NCBI RefSeq assembly: GCF_001278805.1
Contig: NZ_CP012602.1
Coordinates: forward strand, 475,001 to 539,000
Length of the DNA: 64,000 nucleotides
Direction of reading: 5' to 3'
DNA from: Bacillus sp. FJAT-18017
GTDB lineage: Bacteria; Bacillota; Bacilli; Bacillales; Cytobacillaceae
The translations under genes were made by a program, and so were the position numbers. Positions 8,023-17,901 of the stretch are shown here, piece by piece. A model generated the notes under the pieces. That model was not told the DNA's origin, ran no database searches, and worked only from the letters and a program-made list of their open reading frames with translations. Numbering within the stretch: position 1 is the stretch's first letter; each line of letters begins with the position of its first letter.

Positions 8023-10629
8023 ATTAAAATCCGACAATTAAATAGACCCCTAATTCCTCTCGTATTATTGATCGCGCTTTTCTTTATATTCCCAGAGGGC
8101 AAAGCGCATGCCGCAGAAGAAAATTGGAAGGCTTCCTTTTACCCTCAGCTTAATTATCAAGGAACGCCGATTGTGAAGACCTATAGCGATGTGAATTTTT
8201 CATGGGGAGGCAATTCTCCCGTTGCTGGTATTCCTAAAGATTCCTTTTCTGCAAAAATATCAAAACGGGTCACAATAAGTGAACCTGGTCTATATACGTT
8301 TAGCGGAACAGCAGACGATGGGATCCGCATTTATGTGAACGGTAAAAATAGATTGAATAAGTGGACGGATGGCGTTCATAACTTCAGTACCAATGTCTAT
8401 CTTACCCAGGGCACCCATGTTGTGACGATCGGCTATTACGATAAGAAGTGGAGTGCTACGCTGAAGGTGGACCTGGCAAAAGCTGATGAGCAGCTGCAGG
8501 AAGATACCTGGAAAGCAACGTACTATCCTTCCTTGAATTTTACCGGGATACCGGTAACGGCTACTGTGAATGAGTTGGATTTCTCATGGGGAGGCAATTC
8601 GCCGGCTGAAGGGATTCCTACTGATAACTTCACGGCTGTTTATGCCAAACAGCTTGTCCTTGATAAGCCAAAGAAATTTAAGCTTTCTGGAAAAGCGGAT
8701 GACGGGATTCGTGTTTATGTTGATGGCAAAAAGGAAGTGGACCTTTGGCAGGATGGCGTCAATCCATTTGAAAAGGAACTATCGCTTGAGGCTGGGACCC
8801 ATACAATACTTGTTGAGTACTATGACAAGAAATGGAGTGCGACCCTGAAGCTTGGGTTGGAGGATATTACTCCTGTTCCTGTACCTGAAGTGCCAGCTGG
8901 CCATTGGAGCGCGTCCTTTTATCCAACAGCTGACCTTACAGGAACTCCTGTTCAGACCTCTTATCAGGACTTAAACTTTTCATGGGGCGGCGGTTCGCCT
9001 GATCCCGCAATTCCGGCTGACAATTTTTCAGCGGTATTTGAAAAAACAGTCACTGTAGATGAAACAGGTAATTATAAAATTATCGGTACAGCGGATGACG
9101 GAATGAAGATATATGTGGATGGTGTTCTAAAGGTCAATGAATGGAAAGACGGGGTAAGCCAAATCAATGAATCGATTACCCTTGCTGAAGGCAGTCATAA
9201 AATCAGGGTTGAATATTACGACCGAAAATGGAGTGCAACACTGCGCCTTGATTTGATTGAAGATTTTTGGAGGGCCCAAATCTATCCAACAGCTGGGCTT
9301 ACTGGAACACCGGTAAATCTGGCATATGCCGATTTAAATCTTAGCTGGGGTGCTGGCTCACCTCATTCAAGCATACCAGTTGATGGATTTTCTGGAATCT
9401 TTGAAAAACAAATCAATATAGAAAAAGCCGGGAAGTACCGACTCACTGGAAAAGCAGATGATGGCGCCCGGATCTATGTCGATGGCATCAAGCAGGTTGA
9501 TGTGTGGAAGGATGGAGTCAATACAATCAGTCATGACTTAACACTATCAAAAGGGCTTCATACGATTAAGGTTGAGTACTATGACCGGAAGTGGAGCGCG
9601 ACTTTGAATTTGGATTTAAAAGAAGTCCTGATTGGCAAATCGTTTACTTATACAAGCTATCCCAATACACTGGCTGAAGCTGTAGCCATCCAAATGAATT
9701 ATTCCCAGACCGATAAGAAATATGATGCGTATGTACGGAGTGATGCATTAACAGTAGATACCGCTACTCCGAATACAGGCATCGTAAACGGTGTTGGCTG
9801 GAATGTGCGTGGCGGAAAGCCAATCGACGGTTGGGTTCTTGGAAAGCTGAATGACAAAGAAAGAGTTTCGATCCTTTCAAAGACAGCTAAGCTTACGGAT
9901 GGGTATATCTGGTATAAAATTAATTACAACAGGTCATGGGTTAATCCAAGCCCTGAAGATATTTCGTATTATTTGAATCCGAATACGTTCCCTCTTGAGA
10001 GCAGGCAAAGCTATCAGTTTATCAAACTTTCCCAGCCAGCGGAATCTGATCCGAATGAAGTGAATCAGAAGGTTCTTGCCAGCAAAGGCGTTCTTACCGC
10101 CAAGGCATCGGTCTTTCTTCAGGCAGGGCGTTCGTATAACATCAATGAAATTTATTTGATTGCCCACGCTCTTCACGAAACTGGTAATGGAACATCGCAT
10201 TTGGGAACGGGAGTTAAAGTGAATGTGAAACGTGATGCGAATGGGAATGTCGTTAAAGACGGCAGCGGCAATACGGAAATAGTTGTCTTGGACAGGTCTG
10301 CAACAAAGTATGATGCGATTGTCTATAATATGTATGGAATCGGTGCATATGACAGCTGTGCACTCAACTGCGGTGCTAAAAAGGCTTACAATGAAGGCTG
10401 GACAACTGTAGATAAGGCAATTATCGGCGGCGCTCAGTTTGTTGCTGAGTCATACATCCATCGCGGCCAGGATACGTTATACAAAATGAAATTTAATCCG
10501 GCAAGGCCGGGGTATCATCAATATGCGACCGATATTGGCTGGGCTGTAAAGCAAACGCCGAATATCTATAATATTTACCAAATGCTCGATAGCTACTCGC
10601 TTATCTTTGATATCCCTAGTTACAAATAA
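8023..10629 (+). CDS. Exported endo-beta-N-acetylglucosaminidase with four PA14 domains
   Basis: The 868-residue exported wall hydrolase has four PA14-type domains (about 35-160, 162-280, 293-410, 415-530). Each carries an ADDG...IYV(D/N)G signature and ends near KWSATL. An SH3/GW-like stretch (about 575-660) and a C-terminal GH73 glucosaminidase domain follow; its catalytic Glu is in HALHETGNG (about residue 719). PA14 domains usually bind carbohydrate. I start it at ATT 8023: AAAGGAGGAGAG lies 7 bases upstream, and this start gives a complete signal peptide (MKIRQLNRP, hydrophobic core, AHA-A). The first TTG in frame, at 8068, would lose the basic N-terminus and has no ribosome site. The hydrolase call is firm; the AUU start is inference. 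Confidence 0.85.
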   Translation: MKIRQLNRPLIPLVLLIALFFIFPEGKAHAAEENWKASFYPQLNYQGTPIVKTYSDVNFSWGGNSPVAGIPKDSFSAKISKRVTISEPGLYTFSGTADDGIRIYVNGKNRLNKWTDGVHNFSTNVYLTQGTHVVTIGYYDKKWSATLKVDLAKADEQLQEDTWKATYYPSLNFTGIPVTATVNELDFSWGGNSPAEGIPTDNFTAVYAKQLVLDKPKKFKLSGKADDGIRVYVDGKKEVDLWQDGVNPFEKELSLEAGTHTILVEYYDKKWSATLKLGLEDITPVPVPEVPAGHWSASFYPTADLTGTPVQTSYQDLNFSWGGGSPDPAIPADNFSAVFEKTVTVDETGNYKIIGTADDGMKIYVDGVLKVNEWKDGVSQINESITLAEGSHKIRVEYYDRKWSATLRLDLIEDFWRAQIYPTAGLTGTPVNLAYADLNLSWGAGSPHSSIPVDGFSGIFEKQINIEKAGKYRLTGKADDGARIYVDGIKQVDVWKDGVNTISHDLTLSKGLHTIKVEYYDRKWSATLNLDLKEVLIGKSFTYTSYPNTLAEAVAIQMNYSQTDKKYDAYVRSDALTVDTATPNTGIVNGVGWNVRGGKPIDGWVLGKLNDKERVSILSKTAKLTDGYIWYKINYNRSWVNPSPEDISYYLNPNTFPLESRQSYQFIKLSQPAESDPNEVNQKVLASKGVLTAKASVFLQAGRSYNINEIYLIAHALHETGNGTSHLGTGVKVNVKRDANGNVVKDGSGNTEIVVLDRSATKYDAIVYNMYGIGAYDSCALNCGAKKAYNEGWTTVDKAIIGGAQFVAESYIHRGQDTLYKMKFNPARPGYHQYATDIGWAVKQTPNIYNIYQMLDSYSLIFDIPSYK

Positions 10630-10633
10630 GCAC

Positions 10634-10676
10634 GGAAAACACGCATGGCAGGAAAACCTGTCATGCGTTTTCTGTT
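10634..10676 (+). terminator. Rho-independent terminator
   Basis: A long hairpin (arms around ACGCATGGCAGG and CCTGTCATGCGT, loop AAAA) ends in TTTTCTGTTT just after the glucosaminidase gene. Confidence 0.8.
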
Positions 10677-11046
10677 TAAATAGACATCACTGAAAAAATT
10701 GGCAAAGCCTGCTGTGTCTGCGATGGAAGCCTCATTTGTATTAGCTTGACTAGCCACTAGGATCGGTACAGGCAAAAAAACGCTCACCCTTACGAAGTAT
10801 ATTCTAGGACATTTTCATCAATGGGAAATATCTCGTGTTTTCAAAAGAAAAGCTGTTAAAGCTATAAGTGGATGAATTGTGAAAGCTTTGCGCCTCCTGT
10901 CCATTTCTTGAAAAAGGGGGTAAAAGGGTGTATAGTTTAAATGAGTTTTTATGTCAAAGACTGTCTAATAAGGATGCAGGTCCTATTTATTTTTTGCTTA
11001 ATTAACGGAAGATCCATAAAACTGGACAAGAAGAGAGGTTAAGACT
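10677..11046. other. Intergenic region before tarI
   Basis: No gene is seen here. The stretch carries the tarI promoter at 10908-10936 and about 110 bases of leader after it. No riboswitch fold was recognised. Confidence 0.4.
10908..10936 (+). promoter_or_regulatory. Sigma-A promoter for the tar operon
   Basis: The -35 TTGAAA (10908-10913) and -10 TATAGT (10931-10936) are separated by exactly 17 bases, about 110 bases before tarI. Confidence 0.7.
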
Positions 11047-11760
11047 GTGATCTATGCAGAAATCCTCGCGGGCGGAAAAGGGACCCGCATGGGCAATATT
11101 AATATGCCTAAGCAATTTCTAACATTGAAAAATACGCCGATTATCATCCACACAATTGAAAAATTCATGTTGAATGATCGGTTCGACAAGATTATTGTTG
11201 TTTCACCTAAAGAGTGGATCAACCATACAAAGGATATTATCAAAAAACATATTGGCCCGACAGACCATATTGTGGTTGTGGAAGGCGGCAGTGACCGTAA
11301 TGAATCAATTATGAGCGGAATCCGCTATATCGAAAAGACATTTGGACTTAATGATGATGATGTAATCATTACTCATGACTCTGTCCGTCCATTCCTGACA
11401 CATAGAATCATTGAGGAAAATATTGATGCCGCACTTGAGTATGGTGCAGTCGATACAGTAATTGAGGCGATTGATACAATCATCAGGTCAGAAGACCGTG
11501 AAACGATTACTGAAATTCCTGTCCGGGATGAAATGTACCAGGGCCAGACCCCACAAAGCTTCAATATCAAAATGCTCGTCAACCATTACAATTCCCTGTC
11601 TAAAGAACAGAAGGAAATTCTGACTGACGCCGCTAAAATCTGCGCGCTTAAAGGTGAGAAGGTTAAATTGGTCAAGGGCGAAGTATTCAACATCAAAGTG
11701 ACTACTCCGTTCGATTTGAAAGTAGCAAATGCTATTTTACAGGAGCGGATTGAAAAATGA
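11047..11760 (+). CDS. tarI: Ribitol-5-phosphate cytidylyltransferase TarI
   Basis: This 237-residue IspD/TarI-family nucleotidyltransferase should join CTP and ribitol 5-phosphate to make CDP-ribitol in the cytosol. The N-terminal nucleotide loop AGGKGTRMG (residues 8-16) with PKQFL after it, and HDSVRPF near residue 115, are typical. Length matches TarI (about 238). IspD is the other possibility, but the very next gene is TarJ-like, which fixes the call. The start is GTG 11047 with GAGAGG about 9 bases upstream. It opens the operon, and its stop overlaps the tarJ start (ATGA). Confidence 0.88.
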   Translation: MIYAEILAGGKGTRMGNINMPKQFLTLKNTPIIIHTIEKFMLNDRFDKIIVVSPKEWINHTKDIIKKHIGPTDHIVVVEGGSDRNESIMSGIRYIEKTFGLNDDDVIITHDSVRPFLTHRIIEENIDAALEYGAVDTVIEAIDTIIRSEDRETITEIPVRDEMYQGQTPQSFNIKMLVNHYNSLSKEQKEILTDAAKICALKGEKVKLVKGEVFNIKVTTPFDLKVANAILQERIEK

Positions 11761-12782
11761 TCAATCAAGTATATCGATTAGTTTCTCCGCGCCAATTCGA
11801 AGTGACATATAAGGACCGCTCACTGCAGTCCGACCGGATTGTTGTCCGTCCGACTTACCTTTCTATCTGTGCTGCGGACCAGCGCTATTATACAGGTTCA
11901 AGGGGCAAGGAAGCGATGGCAAAGAAACTGCCAATGGCGCTTATCCATGAGGGAATCGGAAAGATTGTCTTTGATCCGAAAGGCGAGTATAAGCCAGGTA
12001 CACCTGTTGTCCTTGTTCCGAATACACCTATGGAGCAGGATGAAATCATTGGTGAAAACTACTTGCGGACCAGCAAATTCCGCTCAAGCGGCTATGATGG
12101 TTTCATGCAGGATTATGTATTCATGAAACGCGACCGGATTGTTACCCTGCCAGAAGATTTGGATCCCCGTGTGGCTGCTTTCATTGAGCTTATTACGATT
12201 AGCATGCATTCCCTGTCCCGTTTCGAAAAAAGAGCCCATAACCGAAGAGATGTTTTTGGTGTGTGGGGAGATGGGAATCTTGGTTATATTACTGCCTTGA
12301 TCCTTAAAAAGACCTACCCGGAAAGCAAGGTATACATTTTTGGAAAAACGGACTACAAGCTGAACCACTTTTCTTTCGTGGATGAAGCTTATCAAATTAA
12401 CGAGATTCCGGATGATGTCAGGGTTGACCATGCATTCGAATGTGCTGGCGGTATAGGCAGCCAATATGCAATTAACCAAATTATTGATTATATCCATCCT
12501 GAAGGATCTATCTCCATTCTTGGCGTTTCTGAATATCCGGTTGAGATTAACACCCGGATGATTCTTGAAAAAGGGCTTACTGTCATTGGAAGCAGCCGGA
12601 GCGGCAGGGATGATTTTCAAAGGACGGTCGATTTCATGAGGGACAATCCCGAGGCGGTTGAGTACCTTGCAACTCTGATTGGGTCTGTCCATGAAGTCAG
12701 GACTATTCAGGATATTATTGAAGCGTTTGAAAAGGATTTAACTACCTCCTGGGGAAAGACAGTTATGGAGTGGAAGATTTAA
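11757..12782 (+). CDS. tarJ: Ribulose-5-phosphate reductase TarJ
   Basis: This 341-residue zinc-type medium-chain dehydrogenase should reduce ribulose 5-phosphate to ribitol 5-phosphate with NADPH, feeding TarI. Zinc-ligand positions are recognisable: [10 protein letters not shown] (about 37-46) and HEGIGK (about 64). The Rossmann motif is [10 protein letters not shown] near residue 165. The length equals that of known TarJ proteins. The ATG at 11757 overlaps the tarI stop by 4 bases, so the pair is translationally coupled. TarJ with TarI shows that ribitol phosphate enters the wall polymer, even though CDP-glycerol genes are also present downstream. Confidence 0.9.
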   Translation: MINQVYRLVSPRQFEVTYKDRSLQSDRIVVRPTYLSICAADQRYYTGSRGKEAMAKKLPMALIHEGIGKIVFDPKGEYKPGTPVVLVPNTPMEQDEIIGENYLRTSKFRSSGYDGFMQDYVFMKRDRIVTLPEDLDPRVAAFIELITISMHSLSRFEKRAHNRRDVFGVWGDGNLGYITALILKKTYPESKVYIFGKTDYKLNHFSFVDEAYQINEIPDDVRVDHAFECAGGIGSQYAINQIIDYIHPEGSISILGVSEYPVEINTRMILEKGLTVIGSSRSGRDDFQRTVDFMRDNPEAVEYLATLIGSVHEVRTIQDIIEAFEKDLTTSWGKTVMEWKI

Positions 12783-12814
12783 GGTTTGGCAGAGGTTGAA
12801 AGGCAGGCAGAAGC

Positions 12815-13999
12815 ATGCGAAGTTTAAGATATTTGCCCACAATACTTGTAAAGTGGCTGGTTAGGCTATCCTTTTTGTTATTTAGTGCCCTATTTAAGAT
12901 CAAGGAAAAAAAAGTGACATTTGCATCCTATAGGGATACCGAACTAAAGGGGAATCTTGCCTGCATCCATCAGGAATTTAGGGACAAGTATCCAGAATAT
13001 GAAGCTGCTTTTCTTTTTAAAAAGCTAAGTACAACAAAGCTTGGAAAGGCCAGTTATCTTTTGCATATGATGAAAGCCAGTTACCATCTTGCAACATCCC
13101 GGTTCTTCATTATTGATGACTATTATTTTCCCGTGTACGCCATCAAGCCTAGATCCGGTACGGATATCGTCCAACTGTGGCATGCAGCTGGGGCATTTAA
13201 AAAATTCGGCCTGAGTACGATTGATAAATCGTTCGGGCCGAGTGCTTCATACCTAAAGCATTTGAAAATCCACTCAAATTATACAAAGGTGTACGTCAGC
13301 TCCGCTGAGGTTGTTCCTCATTACGCCGAAGCCTTTGATATGAATGAGAAAGATATCTTTCCCCTTGGCGTTCCGAGGACAGATTACTTCTTCAAGGACA
13401 AAATCCACAAAGAATTAACAAGCCGCTTCTTTGAAAGGTATCCCTCCTTGATGGGAAAAAAACTAATGCTTTATGCGCCTACCTTCCGCGGGAAAAGCCA
13501 TTATCAGGACCAGTTTAAGCTTCCTCTCGACTTTAGTGAAATGCAGGAGGAACTTGGGGATGGGTATGCGCTGATTGTTCACCTTCATCCATATATGAGG
13601 GGCAATGTGGAAACACAGGGTAAATGTGAGGGGTTCGTCTGCCATATTCAGGGCGAATTCACGATTGAAGAGCTTCTTGTACTCTCGGATATCCTAATTA
13701 CTGATTATTCATCGGTTATTTTTGACTATAGTCTATTGTGCCGGCCGATTGCATTTATTGCGGGCGATTTGGAAGACTATAAAGCAGAACGAGATTTTTA
13801 TTATGAATTTGAAAGCTTTATACCTGGGCCATTTTACACGGCAACCAAGCCTCTCTCCCAATGGATAAAAGCTGGGGAATTTGATCTGGGAAAAGTCATT
13901 GGCTTCCGTGACCGATTCTTCGATTACCATGATGGGAAATCGAGCAGCCGGATTGTAAGGCATCTTATTGAACAGGATAGCTTTGGTTCTTCAGACTAA
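12815..13999 (+). CDS. CDP-glycerol/CDP-ribitol glycerophosphotransferase family protein
   Basis: The 394-residue protein is a TagB/TagF/TarL-family polyol-phosphate transferase (glyphos_transf). Family boxes are visible in order: LWHAAGAFKKFG (about 125), the catalytic-type LPR-like GVPRTDYF (about 188), YAPTFRG (about 221), HLHPYM (about 255) and ITDYSSVIFDYS (about 296). It acts at the inner face of the membrane, adding one or many polyol phosphates to the lipid-linked teichoic acid. The N-terminus has one short hydrophobic stretch. It follows tarJ by 32 bases in the same operon. It could be the TarL polymerase or a primase; sequence alone does not decide. Confidence 0.82.
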   Translation: MRSLRYLPTILVKWLVRLSFLLFSALFKIKEKKVTFASYRDTELKGNLACIHQEFRDKYPEYEAAFLFKKLSTTKLGKASYLLHMMKASYHLATSRFFIIDDYYFPVYAIKPRSGTDIVQLWHAAGAFKKFGLSTIDKSFGPSASYLKHLKIHSNYTKVYVSSAEVVPHYAEAFDMNEKDIFPLGVPRTDYFFKDKIHKELTSRFFERYPSLMGKKLMLYAPTFRGKSHYQDQFKLPLDFSEMQEELGDGYALIVHLHPYMRGNVETQGKCEGFVCHIQGEFTIEELLVLSDILITDYSSVIFDYSLLCRPIAFIAGDLEDYKAERDFYYEFESFIPGPFYTATKPLSQWIKAGEFDLGKVIGFRDRFFDYHDGKSSSRIVRHLIEQDSFGSSD

Positions 14000-14060
14000 G
14001 GGGATTGTTAAATTCCCTTTTTTACGTTTAATCAATATACTTATGAAAAGGAATTTTAGT

Positions 14061-15278
14061 ATGGCAATTAATCTGACTGGGAAACTTAAGCTGAAAGTCT
14101 CTGCTGTTTACAATTCAATTAGTAGAAACAGGGGATCGATTTTGTATCGCCTTTTTTACACAAAGGGATTTCGGCTTTTATATAAACTATTGTGCTTTCT
14201 GCCGCTGGATTCTAAAAAGGTTATTTTTGCTTCCGACAGCCGTACCGATTTGAGTGGGAACTTTGAATTTGTTTATAAACAGCTGCTTGAGACCCAACCG
14301 CAGTTCAAATACCGATTTATGCTGAAACCGGGCACAGGTGCCAGGAAATCCGTAGGGGAAATCATATCACTAGCTTACAATCTAGCGACATCAAAGTTTA
14401 TTTTGCTTGATGACTTTTACCCGATGGTTTACCCTTTGAAGATTAGAGACGGGGCAGAACTAATCCAGCTTTGGCATGCTGTAGGCGCCTTTAAAACATT
14501 TGGTTACAGCCGTACCGGCCTGCCTGGAGGGCCGAGCCCCAACTCCTTGAACCATCGGAATTATACAAAGGCAATTGTCAGCTCGAAAAACGTGGCAAAG
14601 CATTATGCAGAAGGATTTGGAATAAGTGAGGATAAAGTGATTGCCACAGGAATTCCAAGAACAGATATTTTCTTTGATGAAATCCATAAAGAAAAAGTAA
14701 GACAGGCTCTTTATGAAAAATATCCTTTTCTGAAAAATAAGAAAGTCATTATGTTTGCACCAACATTCCGAGGTCCAGGGCAGCAAACTGCATATTACCC
14801 AACAGATGTGCTTGATTTGGACAAGCTTTACAGAGCCTTGGGGGATGAGTATGTATTCTTGCTTAAAATGCATCCATTTGTAAAAGAATATTGGGAAATA
14901 CCTGATAAATATAGCGATTTTTACTTTGATTTCTCATCCTACCGTGAAATCAATGACCTTTTGTTCATAACTGATATACTGGTTACTGATTATTCATCCG
15001 TATGCTTTGAATTTGCCCTTCTTGGTAAACCGATGGTGTTTTTTGCGCCGGATGTCGAAGAGTATATTGCCGAAAGGGATTTTTATTATAATTATTTTTC
15101 CTTCATTCCAGGACCTCTGGCAAGGTCTGATGATGAGTTAATCCAAGTCATTGGTGAAGAGCGTTTTGAAGAAGAACGGCTGGACTCCTTTGTCCATTAT
15201 TTTTATGATGATTTGGACGGGAAATCAAGTGAGCGAGTAGTGAATCAACTGATTGTAAGCAACTGTAAACAGAACTAG
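14061..15278 (+). CDS. CDP-glycerol/CDP-ribitol glycerophosphotransferase family protein
   Basis: This 405-residue relative of the preceding gene shares the boxes LWHAVGAFKTFG, GIPRTDIFF, FAPTFRG, KMHPF and VTDYSSVCFEF. I start it at ATG 14061, which has AAAAGGA 8 bases upstream. The reading frame stays open back to TTG 13968, but that start would overlap the previous gene by 32 bases and has no ribosome site. As with its neighbours, it should add glycerol or ribitol phosphate to undecaprenyl-linked teichoic acid. Three such enzymes in a row suggest a stepwise build-up (primer, then chain) or a mixed polymer. Confidence 0.82.
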   Translation: MAINLTGKLKLKVSAVYNSISRNRGSILYRLFYTKGFRLLYKLLCFLPLDSKKVIFASDSRTDLSGNFEFVYKQLLETQPQFKYRFMLKPGTGARKSVGEIISLAYNLATSKFILLDDFYPMVYPLKIRDGAELIQLWHAVGAFKTFGYSRTGLPGGPSPNSLNHRNYTKAIVSSKNVAKHYAEGFGISEDKVIATGIPRTDIFFDEIHKEKVRQALYEKYPFLKNKKVIMFAPTFRGPGQQTAYYPTDVLDLDKLYRALGDEYVFLLKMHPFVKEYWEIPDKYSDFYFDFSSYREINDLLFITDILVTDYSSVCFEFALLGKPMVFFAPDVEEYIAERDFYYNYFSFIPGPLARSDDELIQVIGEERFEEERLDSFVHYFYDDLDGKSSERVVNQLIVSNCKQN

Positions 15279-15304
15279 ATTAATGTAACAGAGGAGTAAT
15301 ATCA

Positions 15305-17584
15305 ATGAATTTTCCAGAAATAAAAGTGAGCGTCATCACCCCTGTATACAATGTCGAGGAATATTTACGGGAAACATTGGATTCGCTCGTAAATCAGACG
15401 TGCAAGGAAATTGAAATTATCATGGTTGACGACGGCTCAACGGATAGCAGCCCGGAAATCATTGAAGAATATGCTAAAAAGTACAGCAATGTCGTTTTCA
15501 TCCGCCAGGAAAATTCAGGCCCGGGTGCGGCAAGGAATAATGGCCTGGATCATGCGCGTGGAGAATTTATCAGCTTCGTCGATTCTGATGACATCCTTCC
15601 TGAGGATGCTCTTGAAACCATGTACGAAGCCGCAATTGAGGAGGGGGCAGATGTAGTTACCGGTGCTTCCTTGAGCTTTAACAGTAAGGAAAGCTGGTAC
15701 ATAGCCAGCCACTTGAACAATGGTGTTTACCGTCCGGGTGAAAAAGCGCTGATTTCAAATCCTGAGCTTCTTTATTCGCTTGGGCCATGCAATAAACTGT
15801 ATCGGCGCTCAATTGTCCAGGATATCCGATTCCCGCTTGATATAAAGGTCACTGAGGATCAGCCATTTGTTATTGAAGCATACCTACGGGCGAAAAAGAT
15901 GTATACGGTCGATAAAATTATCTATAACTACAGGCAGAGGGAGACCGAAACAAATATTTCGCTCTCACAGATTGTCAAGGTTGACTCTGTAGCGGTCTTG
16001 TCTGATATTTTTAAAAGCCTGAAGCTTTCGGACCAGCTATGGGATAAGTATATTCAAAACAAAGTATCGAGAAATGCCATTAAAACAAGCTATTACATGC
16101 GTATTGCCCAGGCGGACATATGGCCAGCCATCCGCTGTGCGATTGACAGCAAGGAATGCGATGTTCAAGTTAAAACCTTCAGCATGCTGCTTGAATGGGT
16201 TAAGGAAATGGACCGCTATGTGTTCAATGGCATACCGATTCTCCATCGGGTCATGACCTATGAGATTGCCGAGCGATTTGATAAAGTCTGCGAAAAGGCC
16301 AAGGATATTTATTTGCAGTGGTTAATTACTGCCTTCTCGCTTATGGATCCAACTGCAATTCATGTTCTTGATATATCCAGTAGAAAGAAAATCTTTAATG
16401 TAACGAAGAAGGCTGCTAAACGCAAAAGCCTTACACCGATAAATTACTTCCTTTTTAAACGGAAAATGAAGAAATACTATACGCTGGCAAGAATGGCAAC
16501 TGCCAGAAGGATTGTCCTTCCGTTGTCAGGTTTTCTGCCGCAGCAAAAGAAGATTACCTTTGCTACAAATAAATTTCCAGCAATGTCGGATTCTTTTCAG
16601 GAAATTTATAAACAGCTGATTGACCTGCGGCCTGATTATGAAATAAAGGGATATTTGAAGAAGAAGAAAAACTTCAAAGATTTCTGCAGGATGTATTACG
16701 ATATGGCAACTTCGAAGTACGTGATTCTTGATGATTACTATCGCCATTTATATAAACTGAAGCTTCCAAAGCGGACTGAAGTGATACAGACATGGCATGC
16801 CGCCGGTGCTTTTAAAAAATTCGGCCACAGTTCCATTGGCTATGCGGATAGCAATACCGTTGAGTTTGAGAACCAGGCACATCGCTCCTATACGAAAGCC
16901 GTCGTAACGTGCCAGGAAATTGTTCCGTTGTATGCAGAGGCATTCAAAATGCCTGAAAAAAATATATATCCATTAGGGCTTCCCAGGACGGATATTTTCT
17001 TCAATGAAGATGCCAAGCAATATATTCGTAATAAATATTATGGTATGTACGAAAACCTGCGCGGCAAGAAAGTGATAACCTATGCGCCAACTTTCCGCGG
17101 AGGCCCTGGGAAAAGAGCAAACTTCCATTTGGAATTGGAGCTTGCTGATATGGCGAAAGAACTCGGTGATGAATATGTGCTCGTCCTTAAAATGCATCCA
17201 TCCGTAACGAAAAATGTAAAGGTTCCAAGCGAGGCAAAGGAATTTGTCGTTAATATGAGCCAGCATGATATCAGTGAAGTTATGATCATGACAGATGTGC
17301 TAATCAGTGATTATTCGTCTCTTGTCTTCGAATTTGCGCTATTGGAACGCCCGATGATTTTCTTTGCTTATGACCTTGAAAACTATTTGGAAGAAAGAGG
17401 CTTCTACTATGAGTATGAAGACTTTGTTCCAGGGCCGATTACGTCAAACACCGATGAAATCATTCGTTTAATTAAGTCTGGTGATTTCGATATGGAGAAA
17501 GTCAGAGCATTTGCTGAGCGATTTTTTGACCACCGGGATGGCCAGGCGGCAAAACGCTTTGTTGAGACATTGATAAAGCTATAA
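15305..17584 (+). CDS. GT2 glycosyltransferase fused to CDP-polyol phosphotransferase
   Basis: The 759-residue protein is a two-domain fusion. The N-terminal GT2 domain (about 1-330) has ITPVYN, VDDGSTDSS and the metal-binding DSDD (about 96). The C-terminal glyphos_transf domain (about 400-759) has TWHAAGAFKKFG, GLPRTDIFF, YAPTFRGG, KMHPSV and ISDYSSLVFEF. It would both transfer a sugar and add polyol phosphates, so a repeat unit containing sugar inside the main chain is possible. The start is ATG 15305 with AGAGGAG 9 bases upstream. It is the last gene of the tarIJ operon and is followed by a terminator at 17671. Confidence 0.85.
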   Translation: MNFPEIKVSVITPVYNVEEYLRETLDSLVNQTCKEIEIIMVDDGSTDSSPEIIEEYAKKYSNVVFIRQENSGPGAARNNGLDHARGEFISFVDSDDILPEDALETMYEAAIEEGADVVTGASLSFNSKESWYIASHLNNGVYRPGEKALISNPELLYSLGPCNKLYRRSIVQDIRFPLDIKVTEDQPFVIEAYLRAKKMYTVDKIIYNYRQRETETNISLSQIVKVDSVAVLSDIFKSLKLSDQLWDKYIQNKVSRNAIKTSYYMRIAQADIWPAIRCAIDSKECDVQVKTFSMLLEWVKEMDRYVFNGIPILHRVMTYEIAERFDKVCEKAKDIYLQWLITAFSLMDPTAIHVLDISSRKKIFNVTKKAAKRKSLTPINYFLFKRKMKKYYTLARMATARRIVLPLSGFLPQQKKITFATNKFPAMSDSFQEIYKQLIDLRPDYEIKGYLKKKKNFKDFCRMYYDMATSKYVILDDYYRHLYKLKLPKRTEVIQTWHAAGAFKKFGHSSIGYADSNTVEFENQAHRSYTKAVVTCQEIVPLYAEAFKMPEKNIYPLGLPRTDIFFNEDAKQYIRNKYYGMYENLRGKKVITYAPTFRGGPGKRANFHLELELADMAKELGDEYVLVLKMHPSVTKNVKVPSEAKEFVVNMSQHDISEVMIMTDVLISDYSSLVFEFALLERPMIFFAYDLENYLEERGFYYEYEDFVPGPITSNTDEIIRLIKSGDFDMEKVRAFAERFFDHRDGQAAKRFVETLIKL

Positions 17585-17670
17585 CAATTTGTTTTTACGG
17601 CTTTCAAGTAGTAATCTTGGTTCGCTGAGGGTATCATCAATGATCCTGATGCCTCGTTGAGTAGAAGTTT

Positions 17671-17700
17671 GAGTCCTGGACCAGCTGCCAGGACTCTTTC
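17671..17700 (+). terminator. Rho-independent terminator of the tarIJ operon
   Basis: Perfect 9-base arms GAGTCCTGG and CCAGGACTC around an 8-base loop are followed by TTTC. The T run is short. Confidence 0.65.
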
Positions 17701-17825
17701 TATAAGGTATACCTTTTTAGAGGGAATTCAGCCAGCGGTTCTGATACAGAACAATATCCCTAATTGACCTATGACATAAATGGACCGGAGTACCTGATTT
17801 TGCCTTGTGTGGAAACTACATAGGT

Positions 17826-17854
17826 TTGAAAAACAAGCGTTCGAGTAATATAAT
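17826..17854 (+). promoter_or_regulatory. Sigma-A promoter for tagD
   Basis: TTGAAA (17826-17831), a 17-base spacer and a perfect TATAAT (17849-17854) lie about 48 bases before the tagD start. Confidence 0.8.
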
Positions 17855-17901
17855 GGATTAAGGGCAGTTTTACCTGTCTGTTTAGTTTTCAGGAGATGAT
17901 C

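Larger units (their letters stand above)
17585..17901. other. Intergenic region between the tarIJ and tagD units
   Basis: The stretch holds the operon terminator at 17671 and the tagD promoter at 17826. Nothing else was recognised. Confidence 0.4.

Noticed and set aside
12084..12692. 202-residue minus-strand open frame
   Set aside because: It is antisense to tarJ, with no ribosome site and no family pattern.
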